64,000 nucleotides of DNA from JASJBU01 sp963790775. GTDB lineage: Bacteria; Pseudomonadota; Gammaproteobacteria; Chromatiales; Chromatiaceae. The notes beneath the pieces were generated by a model. That model saw only the letters and a program-made list of their open reading frames with translations. It made no database searches and was not told the DNA's origin. Position numbers and translations under genes: made by a program. Below are positions 35,363-43,024 of this stretch, in pieces (the first letter of the stretch is position 1; each line of letters opens with the position of its first letter). The stretch lies in assembly GCA_963790775.1 (NCBI GenBank), contig CAWBPR010000011.1, positions 124,001 to 188,000 on the forward strand, written 5' to 3'.

Positions 35363-36685
35363 GTGGGCAAAATTACAGACGTTTTCTTACCTGACATTGG
35401 TGACTTCGATGCGGTCGAGGTTATCGAGGTGCTGGTATCCAGTGGTGATCAAATTGCCGTTGAGGATTCAATCATCACCTTGGAAAGCGACAAGGCTACG
35501 ATGGAGATCCCATCCCCGCACACCGGTGTGGTGCGTGATGTCCTCGTCAAGGTGGGTGATAAGATCAATGAAGGGCATAAGCTCGTCACCTTGGAAGTAG
35601 GTGAAGCGCCTGTTGCAGCAGCGAATGAGGTCTCCACACCCGAGCCAGCGGCGGAGGAAGTGGAGACGGTACAGGCGCCGGCGCCTGCTCCGCAACCGGA
35701 GAGTGCGCAACGCAAACCTGGGGAGAAGGAACCCGCGGCGCCTCCCTTGCCGATGGTCGGGTCCGGTGAGAACTCCACATCCGCTCATGCGAGCCCCGCA
35801 GTGCGTCGTTTTGCCAGGGAACTGGGTGTGGTCCTGAGCCTGGTGTCAGGCACGGGACCAAAAGGCCGCATCGTCAAAGACGATGTGCAGAACTTTGTGA
35901 AATCCTCACTGCAGGGCGCCAGGCCGGCGCAGTCTGCAGGCTCACCCTTTGCAATGCCGGCTGGACCTGAGATCGATTACAGCAAGTTTGGTGAGATCGA
36001 GTCCCAGCCTCTGAGCCGGATCAAGAAACTGAGCGGCGCCCATCTGCACCGCTGCTGGCTGACCGTGCCCCATGTGACCCAGTTCGATGAGGCCGATATC
36101 ACTGAACTCGAGGCATTCCGCAAGGCGCAGAAGGATGCTGCTCAACAACAGGAGCTACGCCTGACTTTCATGCCGTTCCTGATGAAGGCTGTGGCGGCGG
36201 CGTTGAAAGAGATGCCGGTATTCAATGCGGCCCTTTCACCGGATGGGGAGAGCCTGATCTACCGCAAGTATGTCAATATCGGGGTCGCGGTGGATACGCC
36301 GCATGGCCTGGTGGTTCCTGTGATCCGCAATGTGGATCAGCAAGGGGTGTTCGATATCGCCCGGGCCTTGATGGCAGTCAGTGGCCGCGCCCGGGACGGC
36401 AAATTGTCTCCGGGAGATATGCAGGGCGGTTGTATTTCCATCTCCAGCCTGGGTGGTATCGGCGGTACCGCCTTTACGCCCATCGTCAATGCGCCCGAGG
36501 TGGCGATCCTGGGTGTCTCCCGTGCAACCATGCAGCCGGTCTGGGACGGCGCGGCATTTCAGCCGCGGTTGATGCTGCCGCTCTCACTCTCTTATGATCA
36601 CCGGGTGATCGACGGTGCAGACGGGGTGCGTTTCACCACATTACTTTCGGGATTGCTCGCGGATATCCGGCGTCTGCTACTCTGA
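35363..36685 (+). CDS. aceF: Dihydrolipoyllysine acetyltransferase (PDH E2)
   Basis: A 440-residue E2 core from GTG 35363 (AGAGGA upstream). One N-terminal lipoyl domain (Lys about 44 in ESDKATMEIPS) is followed by a Pro/Ala/Glu linker, the E1/E3-binding domain (SPAVRRFARELGVVLSLVSG) and the catalytic domain ending with YDHRVIDGADGVRF (active His and Asp). E. coli AceF has three lipoyl domains; this has one, the other being carried on the E3 that follows. It transfers acetyl groups to CoA. Confidence 0.97.
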   Translation: MGKITDVFLPDIGDFDAVEVIEVLVSSGDQIAVEDSIITLESDKATMEIPSPHTGVVRDVLVKVGDKINEGHKLVTLEVGEAPVAAANEVSTPEPAAEEVETVQAPAPAPQPESAQRKPGEKEPAAPPLPMVGSGENSTSAHASPAVRRFARELGVVLSLVSGTGPKGRIVKDDVQNFVKSSLQGARPAQSAGSPFAMPAGPEIDYSKFGEIESQPLSRIKKLSGAHLHRCWLTVPHVTQFDEADITELEAFRKAQKDAAQQQELRLTFMPFLMKAVAAALKEMPVFNAALSPDGESLIYRKYVNIGVAVDTPHGLVVPVIRNVDQQGVFDIARALMAVSGRARDGKLSPGDMQGGCISISSLGGIGGTAFTPIVNAPEVAILGVSRATMQPVWDGAAFQPRLMLPLSLSYDHRVIDGADGVRFTTLLSGLLADIRRLLL

Positions 36686-36988
36686 GAACTTATGTAGTGA
36701 GTTTTATAAACCACATAGGTCACAGAATTTTTAAGATTACGAGATCAGGAAATAATCGGGTAGCTGCTCTGTATGACTCACAAATCGCCTCATTGATTTC
36801 TTGAATCATCAATGATTAACATTGGTGGGTGTACGGTCGTTTCTTAAATTCAATGTGAAATATCTTGCAGATAAAACTCGAAGAGTCTGATCATGATTCA
36901 CTGTGCACTCTGTGTTCTCTGTGGTGAATAGTTATAAATTTTTACCCTAATCGCGAAGTCATGCTGCCTGGGTACGAGGAAAAAGATA
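36686..36988. other. A+T-rich gap between aceF and lpd with a CTCTGTG-type element
   Basis: No gene is visible in these 303 bases. Near 36899-36932 there is a run of CTGTG words (GCACTCTGTGTTCTCTGTGG). A similar string occurs near 53490-53515, so this is a dispersed intergenic motif. The rest is A+T rich and may hold a promoter for lpd. Confidence 0.5.
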
Positions 36989-38710
36989 ATGAGCAAAACC
37001 ATTGAGGTGAACCTTCCGGATATCGGTGATTTCGAACAGGTCGATGTGATCGAGGTGTTGGTAAAACCTGGCGACAGCATCGAGGCCGAGGAGTCGCTCA
37101 TCACCCTGGAGAGTGACAAGGCGACAATGGATATTCCGTCGCCGCATGCGGGAAAAATCATTGAAGTGCTGGTTAAGGCGGGTGACAAGATATCCCAGGG
37201 CGGCCCGATTCTGAAGATGGAGCTTTTGGCCGGTGAAAAGCGGGAAGAACCACGATACAGTGCAGCGCCGGTGTCCGAAGCAGTAAAAGGCACCGCCGAC
37301 ATTCAGGCCGACGTCGTGGTGCTGGGTGCCGGGCCGGGTGGTTATACCGCTGCCTTCCGCGCTGCCGATCTGGGCAAGCGTGTGGTGCTCATAGAACGCT
37401 ACGAATCTCTGGGCGGGGTCTGTCTGAATGTGGGATGCATCCCGTCCAAGACGTTGCTGCATGCTGCAGAGGTTATCAATGAAGCGGCCGAGATGGCATC
37501 CATGGGTATCAGCTTTGGCAAGCCCAAGGTGGATCTCGACAAACTGCGCGCCGGCAAGGACAAGGTAGTGCAGCGCCTCACCAGCGGCCTGAAACAGTTG
37601 GCCAAACAGCGCAAGGTCGAGATCGTGCGCGGGGTTGGCAAGTTTGAGTCACCGAATCGAATCGGGGTCAAGACCCCTGATGGTCAGACCTCTATCGCGT
37701 TCACCGATGCGATCATCGCCTGTGGCTCCAGCGCCATACAGATTCCCGGTTTTCCCAATGATGACCCGCGCCTAATCGACTCCACCGGCGCCCTTGAACT
37801 GCAGGAGATACCCAAGCGCATGCTGGTGCTGGGCGGCGGCATCATCGGCCTGGAGATGGCGACGGTTTACAGCGCCCTGGGCAGTCAGATCGATGTGGTC
37901 GAGCTGCAGGACAACCTGATCCCAGGTTGTGATTCGGATCTGGTTCGCCCGCTGCAGAAAATCATCAAGCAGCGCTACAGCAGCATCATGCTGAGCACCA
38001 AGGTGACCGATATCCAGGCCCAGAAGCAAGGCCTCAAGGTGACCTTCGAAGGTAAGAATGCCCCGGAGAAACCCCAGCTCTATGACCGCGTCCTGGTGGC
38101 GGTGGGGCGCACGCCCAACGGTAAACAGATCAACGCAGAAGCCGCCGGCATCCAGGTGGATGAGCGGGGATTCATCCCGGTGGATGCGCACATGCGCACC
38201 AATGTGCCGAATATCTATGCCATTGGTGATGTGGTGGGCCAGCCGATGCTGGCGCACAAGGCCACCCACGAGGCGAAGGTCGCTGCTGAGGTGATTGCCG
38301 GCCTGCCGGCCAGATTCGATCCCATGACCATCCCCTCGGTGGCTTACACCGATCCCGAGGTGGCCTGGATGGGGCTCACCGAAACCGAGGCCAAGGAGAA
38401 GGGCATCGAGTATGAGAAGGGGGTTTTTCCCTGGGCGGCGAGTGGCCGCGCCTTGGGCATTGGTCGTAGTGAGGGTATTACCAAACTGCTGTTCGATCCC
38501 GCCACCAAGCGAATTCTTGGCGCAGGCATCACCGGCCTGAATGCCGGGGAGTTGATCGGCGAGACAGTGCTGGCGCTGGAGATGGGCGCGGATGCGGAGG
38601 ATATCGGACTCACCATTCATCCGCACCCGACACTGAATGAGACCATCTGCTTCGCCGCAGAAATGGCTGAAGGCACGATCACCGATCTGTTGCCGCCGCA
38701 GAAAAGGTAA
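36989..38710 (+). CDS. lpdA: Dihydrolipoyl dehydrogenase with N-terminal lipoyl domain (PDH E3)
   Basis: A 573-residue flavoprotein that reoxidises the lipoyl groups of AceF and makes NADH. The first 75 or so residues form a lipoyl domain (Lys about 44 in ESDKATMDIPSP) almost the same as that of AceF. Next come the FAD motif (VVVLGAGPGGYTAAFRAADL), the redox disulfide GGVCLNVGCIPSKTLL, the NAD motif (VLGGGIIGLEMATVYSALG) and the catalytic His in HPHPTLNET. GAGGAA precedes the ATG. Lipoyl-bearing E3 proteins are known in several proteobacteria. Confidence 0.97.
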   Translation: MSKTIEVNLPDIGDFEQVDVIEVLVKPGDSIEAEESLITLESDKATMDIPSPHAGKIIEVLVKAGDKISQGGPILKMELLAGEKREEPRYSAAPVSEAVKGTADIQADVVVLGAGPGGYTAAFRAADLGKRVVLIERYESLGGVCLNVGCIPSKTLLHAAEVINEAAEMASMGISFGKPKVDLDKLRAGKDKVVQRLTSGLKQLAKQRKVEIVRGVGKFESPNRIGVKTPDGQTSIAFTDAIIACGSSAIQIPGFPNDDPRLIDSTGALELQEIPKRMLVLGGGIIGLEMATVYSALGSQIDVVELQDNLIPGCDSDLVRPLQKIIKQRYSSIMLSTKVTDIQAQKQGLKVTFEGKNAPEKPQLYDRVLVAVGRTPNGKQINAEAAGIQVDERGFIPVDAHMRTNVPNIYAIGDVVGQPMLAHKATHEAKVAAEVIAGLPARFDPMTIPSVAYTDPEVAWMGLTETEAKEKGIEYEKGVFPWAASGRALGIGRSEGITKLLFDPATKRILGAGITGLNAGELIGETVLALEMGADAEDIGLTIHPHPTLNETICFAAEMAEGTITDLLPPQKR

Positions 38711-38736
38711 GCGACCAGCGAGAGTGCAGACGCATT

Positions 38737-39645
38737 TTGGATAAGGTGACGAAAGCCGTCAAGGCATTTTACGAAGCCTACCCTTATCCCACCGGGCTGT
38801 CCGAGGCAGTGGCTGAAAATGATCCGGCGCTGCTGCTGGGAGAGGTACGATCGCAGCAGTCGAAAAACAACCCGTTACAGGTCCTGGAGGCGGGGTGCGG
38901 TTGTGGTCTGGGCCTGCTTGCGGCAGCGCGGCGAAATCCGCATCTGCAGTTCATGGGTGTGGATATCAACCAGGTTGGTATCCATCAGGCTCAGCAGCAG
39001 GCGCATGCCCAGGAGCTGAGCAATATCCGTTTCCAGCAGCTTGATCTGATGCACCTGGAAGCCCTGCAAACCCCCGCAGCTGGTTTTGATCTCATCTATT
39101 CATTGGGTGTACTTCACCATCTCGCCGATCCTGCGATGGGCCTGAAAAACCTTGCCACGCTGCTCGCCCCGGGGGGCGTGATTTCATGCATGGTGTATGG
39201 CCGCTACGGGCGCGAACCCTTGCAACGCCTGGTGGATGCGATCGGCCTGCTGTCTGATCCAGCCGAGCCTGTCGAGGAGCGGCTGCAACCGGCTCGCCTG
39301 CTGGCAGGGATTGCAGACAACAGCCTCTTCAAGTCCACTCCCTGGGAACGGACATCCGAGGTGGATGACATCGAATTCATTGACCGTTGTCTGCATGTCA
39401 ATGAACAGAGCTACGATATCGAGTCCCTGTGGCGGCTTCTGCAGCAGGCTGGGATGCGGTTTGTGCGTTGGCTCAAACCCGGTGACTGGTCGCCTGAAAA
39501 GCTGATTCAGGCTGTTCCAGCCATAGATCTGATTCGGGAGTTATCTGAGAAGGATCAGTATAAAGTCATCGAGCGGCTCTTCTACCGGCCCAGACTCGAA
39601 TTGTTGATCACGCATGCGGATGACTCGGCAGAGTCGGGAGCATGA
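38737..39645 (+). CDS. Class I SAM-dependent methyltransferase
   Basis: A 302-residue protein read from TTG 38737. SAM-binding motif I is VLEAGCGCGLGLLAAARR, the acidic post-I residue is in FMGVDINQVGI, and SLGVLHHLADPAMGLKNLA and LLAPGGVISCMVYGRYGR complete a Rossmann methyltransferase core. A roughly 110-residue helical C-terminal part follows. The opening FYEAYPYPTG resembles proteins annotated simply as class I methyltransferases; the substrate is unknown. It follows lpd by 26 bases and overlaps the next gene by 4 (ATGA), so it belongs to that transcript. Confidence 0.85.
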   Translation: MDKVTKAVKAFYEAYPYPTGLSEAVAENDPALLLGEVRSQQSKNNPLQVLEAGCGCGLGLLAAARRNPHLQFMGVDINQVGIHQAQQQAHAQELSNIRFQQLDLMHLEALQTPAAGFDLIYSLGVLHHLADPAMGLKNLATLLAPGGVISCMVYGRYGREPLQRLVDAIGLLSDPAEPVEERLQPARLLAGIADNSLFKSTPWERTSEVDDIEFIDRCLHVNEQSYDIESLWRLLQQAGMRFVRWLKPGDWSPEKLIQAVPAIDLIRELSEKDQYKVIERLFYRPRLELLITHADDSAESGA

Positions 39646-40430
39646 CTAGCTCAGCCATCGATCTCTATTTTCGTGAAGCGGGCATCCCTGAGGGTCAACC
39701 GCTGGTCCTGCTGCATGGCTTGTTTGGTTCATCCGCCAACTGGATGGGCATAGCCCGTCGGCTGGAATCTGCGACTCGCATCATCGTGCCTGATCTTCGC
39801 AACCATGGCCGTTCGCCCCATGCCTCATCCATGAGCTATCAACTGATGGCCAATGATCTGGTTTCGTTGATGGACCGCCTGGAAATAAGTTCGGCGCATA
39901 TCCTTGGCCACAGTATGGGGGGCAAACTGGCTATGATGCTGGCGCTGGATTATGCCGAGCGGGTAAACAAGCTGATCGTGGCCGATGTGGCGCCGGTCAG
40001 TTACCCGCATCGTTTCGACGAGATTTTTACCGGTTTAGAGGCAGTCAACCTCAGTAAACTGAGCAACCGACTTCAGGCGGACCAGATCCTTGCTGAAACG
40101 GTAGCAAACATTCAAACCAGGCAGTATCTGCTACAGAATCTGGTCAAGCAGTCCGGTAAATGGGCGTGGCGCTTCAACCTCGAACAATTGGCAGCTGAGA
40201 TAGCAGTCATCGCGGGCTTCCCTGAACTCGCCGGAAGATCATTTCCAGGCGATGTTTTGTTCATCTATGGTGGAAATTCTTCCTATCTGAAGGCAGAGTA
40301 TATGCCCACCATACGCGGGCTCTTCCCATTTGCCCGGATGCGTATGTTGCCCGGAGCGGGGCATTGGGTCTATGCCGAACAGCCGGAGCAATTCAGCCAG
40401 GCGGTGAAGGCGTTTCTAAGAACCGGATAA
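39642..40430 (+). CDS. Alpha/beta-fold esterase (YbfF-like)
   Basis: A 262-residue alpha/beta hydrolase. The oxyanion segment is LLHGLFGSSANWMGIARRL, the nucleophile elbow is ILGHSMGGKLAMMLAL (Ser in GHSMGG) and the catalytic His is in PGAGHWVYAEQPEQF. The DLRNHGRSPH motif is typical of YbfF-type acyl-CoA or ester hydrolases. It overlaps the methyltransferase by 4 bases. The substrate is unknown. Confidence 0.88.
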   Translation: MTSSAIDLYFREAGIPEGQPLVLLHGLFGSSANWMGIARRLESATRIIVPDLRNHGRSPHASSMSYQLMANDLVSLMDRLEISSAHILGHSMGGKLAMMLALDYAERVNKLIVADVAPVSYPHRFDEIFTGLEAVNLSKLSNRLQADQILAETVANIQTRQYLLQNLVKQSGKWAWRFNLEQLAAEIAVIAGFPELAGRSFPGDVLFIYGGNSSYLKAEYMPTIRGLFPFARMRMLPGAGHWVYAEQPEQFSQAVKAFLRTG

Positions 40431-40548
40431 AGCTTGTGAGGGTTATGCCGCAGGCTCTGTCCGCCGGTTTCAGGATCATGGCGGGGCCAGGTTGTAATTC
40501 TGCTGCTCGCGGCGCCCGAATCGGAGTTGGTGAAGCGCGCAATCAAGC

Positions 40549-41331
40549 TCAGCCTTGATCTCCAATTTTAGTCACGGCGTGTGGGGTGAGCTTGGCCAGG
40601 GTCTCGCATGGACCCCGATACTGCTCGGGAACATTCTCCGGACATGCACCACAAGCCAGGTTGCCGGGCACAGCGAAATCGATCTTGCGCGGGTACGGCA
40701 GATCCAGTCCTTGCATGATCGCCACGAATTCGGACTCACTCTTACCGGCTAGACGTGGGTTGCGCTTTTTCTCCTGTCCGATGGTGGTGATCTGGCGCTC
40801 TTCGTAGTCGTGCGCCGGGTAGACCAGCGTTTCGTCGGGCAAGACGAAGAACTTCTCGGTGATTGAGCGATAGAGTTAGACTGGATCGCCGGACTGGAAG
40901 TCGGTTCGACCACAGGCCTCAATCAGCAGGGCATCACCGGTAAACAGCATCCGATGCACGCCGCTTTCGATCAGGTAGGCATGATGGGTCGAAGTATGAC
41001 CCGGTGTGAACAGTGGGTGCAGTTCGATCGTACCAACCCTGAAGGCTTGACCCTCAGCGACGCCAAGATCAGCGCAGGGCAACTGGTCCATCGCCGGTGC
41101 GACAATCTTCGAACCGGTCAGATTCTTCAGCGACCGCGCACCCGTCAGGTGGTCGGCGTGAATGTGGGTTTCGAGGGTAAAAGTCAGCTTCAGGCCGAGC
41201 TGATCAAGCATTTCCAGATCGCGCTCGAGCGTGCCGATTACTGGGTCGATCAAGACAGATTCGCCAGTCTGTTCACATGCAATCAGGTAGGTGTAGGTGC
41301 AGGAGTCGGCTTCCAAGAATTGGCGGAAAAG
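40549..41331 (-). pseudogene. ETHE1-like persulfide dioxygenase, nonsense mutation and lost start
   Basis: The frame shows a metallo-beta-lactamase fold of the ETHE1/glyoxalase II branch. It has LFRQFLEADSCTYTYLIACE, VLIDPV, the metal motif THIHADH, FTPGHTSTHHAYLI, MLFTGDALLIEACGRTDFQS and, further on, LVYPAHDYEERQITTIGQEK. An in-frame TAA near 40877-40879, where relatives have GD-xx-LYRSIT, splits it; a single C-to-T change from CAA would explain this. The 5' end is also damaged: similarity begins at about codon 3 of the family, and a TAG stands just upstream (41338-41340) with no ATG. These enzymes oxidise glutathione persulfide to sulfite. Probably a real pseudogene. Confidence 0.82.
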
Positions 41332-41337
41332 ACGCGT

Positions 41338-41712
41338 CTAGATGATAGAGGCAACATACCCGACTACCTGTCTCTGGATGTTACAAAAACCAGATTTAAC
41401 AGGATCTTTGATATTTGGCATGATCGCGCAGTGTTTCATTTCTTAACAGATGTAAAAGATCGCAATGCTTATATGACGCTTTTGGCAGTGAGCCTGTCCA
41501 GTCACGGTCGGGCGATCATCGGCACCTTTTCAATGAATGGTCCAGACACCTGTAGTGGTCTGGACGTTGTGCGATATGATGCAGAAAAAATGAATACAGA
41601 GCTGAGCCCTGCGCTGGAACTGGAGGATACAGTGACCAGCATACATGTAATGCCAAATGGTGCGGAGCAGGAATACATGTATTTCATTATCAAGCATAAA
41701 AATGCCCGATAG
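41338..41712 (+). pseudogene. C-terminal remnant of a class I methyltransferase
   Basis: From about 41347 the plus frame reads IFDIWHDRAVFHFLTDVKDR, AYMTLLAVSLSSHGRAIIGT, FSMNGPDTCSGLDVVRYDAE and ends near 41712. This is the second half of a well-known SAM-dependent methyltransferase type (WHDRAVFHFL, F-x-x-x-GP-x-x-CSGL-x-VVRYD). The N-terminal SAM-binding motif I (about 80-90 residues) is missing. The frame is still open leftwards, but that part is antisense to the ETHE1-like gene and is not methyltransferase. The truncation point coincides with the truncation of that gene, marking one deletion junction. Confidence 0.78.
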
Positions 41713-41851
41713 AAATGATGGCGGTGCAGGCTAAGGACTATTCATGAATTCAAAGAAACCAGTGCAGCGGAGTAGTTGAGTAACCGTTTCACCCACTGGG
41801 CTGTATTCATGGAGCCCTGTGGGTGATTGATAAGTGAGAGGAGCAAGCGGG

Positions 41852-42016
41852 ATGTTAAATTTCCGGACATTTGATGATCAGCCTGTCTGCAGTAACAACT
41901 CAATCACTGGAAGAGCCGGATCAGAGGTGGTTCCTGTCCGGCTGCTGTGCTTGCTGATGATGTTGATCTGGGGTCAAATGCAGTCTGAACATCCCAAAAT
42001 TGGAGGAAGAAAATGA
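41852..42016 (+). CDS. Possible small membrane protein coupled to the DUF302 gene
   Basis: A 54-residue frame from ATG 41852, preceded by GAGAGGAG at good spacing. It ends in an ATGA overlap with the next gene. The second half has a hydrophobic segment (VPVRLLCLLMMLIWGQM) that could span the membrane. The ribosome-binding site and the coupling are what a real gene shows, but the sequence is not recognised and could instead be a leader peptide or chance. Confidence 0.35.
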   Translation: MLNFRTFDDQPVCSNNSITGRAGSEVVPVRLLCLLMMLIWGQMQSEHPKIGGRK

Positions 42017-42483
42017 AAGCGCTTTTGCTTGTTCTGATGCTGACGGTTTCTGGTCTGGGTCTTGCGGCTGATGAATCGGATGCTGAGCAGGGACCGATGG
42101 TGATCTATCAATCCGCTGAGTCATTCGAGGATGTGATCGAGAATATCAAGATGGCGATCGTGGAACGCGGCATGCTGGTGAGCGGCACGCTGCACGTCAG
42201 CGAAATGCTCAACCGCACCGGTCCGGATTTGGGCTACAAGCAGGTATTCGAGAAGGCGGAGTCTGTGGAATTCTGCAGCGCCTCGATCTCCCACCAGATG
42301 ACCCAGATGGCGGCTGAAAACATGGCGATCTGTCCTTTTACTATTTCAGTCTACCTCAAGGTCGACGAACCGGATCAGCTCTATGTGGCTTACCGGCGTC
42401 AGCATCTGGCTGGCGATGCGGCAGAGGTTACAGCGTCTATTTATGAATTACTCGATGGTATTATTCAGGACTCGATTGAGTAG
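42013..42483 (+). CDS. Secreted DUF302 family protein
   Basis: A 156-residue protein with a signal peptide (about 1-18, LTVSGLGLAADE) and a DUF302-type domain (SFEDVIENIKMAIVERGMLV, MLNRTGPDLGYKQVFEKAES, VEFCSASISHQMTQMAAENM, AICPFTISVYLK). GGAGGAAGAAA precedes the ATG. The mature part holds two cysteines. DUF302 proteins are common in sulfur oxidisers and symbionts; a role in binding sulfur compounds or heme has been suggested but is not established. An inverted repeat follows the stop. Confidence 0.85.
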   Translation: MKALLLVLMLTVSGLGLAADESDAEQGPMVIYQSAESFEDVIENIKMAIVERGMLVSGTLHVSEMLNRTGPDLGYKQVFEKAESVEFCSASISHQMTQMAAENMAICPFTISVYLKVDEPDQLYVAYRRQHLAGDAAEVTASIYELLDGIIQDSIE

Positions 42484-42496
42484 CTGTTTCTGCGAG

Positions 42497-42544
42497 GGCC
42501 TGTTAACACTATTCGTATATCCATCCGTATAGTGTTAACAGGCC
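42497..42544. repeat. Long perfect inverted repeat after the DUF302 gene
   Basis: GGCCTGTTAACACTAT (42497-42512) and its exact reverse complement (42529-42544) flank a 16-base loop. There is no T tract afterwards. It could be a factor-assisted terminator, a regulatory hairpin or a small mobile-element remnant. Confidence 0.7.
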
Positions 42545-43010
42545 TTAGTCACTGGATCTATCCTCTCAAGCAAATGAGGGAAAACCCTCTGCATGTTAGT
42601 GGCTGTAACCTAATAGACAGAGGGAAATTGCTCATTTTCGAGCTAAAAAAACGTGAGAGATCAGAGAGATATCTTCAAAATGTGAGCCGCGTCCCGTTCA
42701 ACTTTCCATCCGCTGTTAGGATGCGAAAAAGATTTCTTAGAAATGACTATTCGCGATTCGACAACGAATCATCCCCTCAGTCAATTCCAAGTCATATCTG
42801 ACTTTATCCGGTTCCAGATTCACTGGCCGGTTTGCACAGGGATCGTGAAGCAAGAATGATTCAGTATTGCGCAAGCAGATACTGTTCATGGAGCGCAGAT
42901 CCCTCAGCAGTTTTAGATTTCTGTACTCAATAGAGAACCAAATGCCGCTTAATCCGAATCCAGGTTAATGGATCAGGTGACAGCAGGCAGTTGGAAAAAA
43001 AATAATGTTC
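42545..43010. other. Gap without a supportable gene
   Basis: About 465 bases between the inverted repeat and the ribosome-binding site of the choice-of-anchor gene. A short basic open frame (42532-42801) has no good start or ribosome-binding site and no recognisable features. The right part probably holds the promoter of the next gene. Confidence 0.4.
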
Positions 43011-43024
43011 GGAGGAATCAAAAA

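Noticed and set aside
42532..42801. Basic 89-codon open frame after the inverted repeat
   Set aside because: No ribosome-binding site, poor start, no recognisable pattern; begins inside the inverted repeat.
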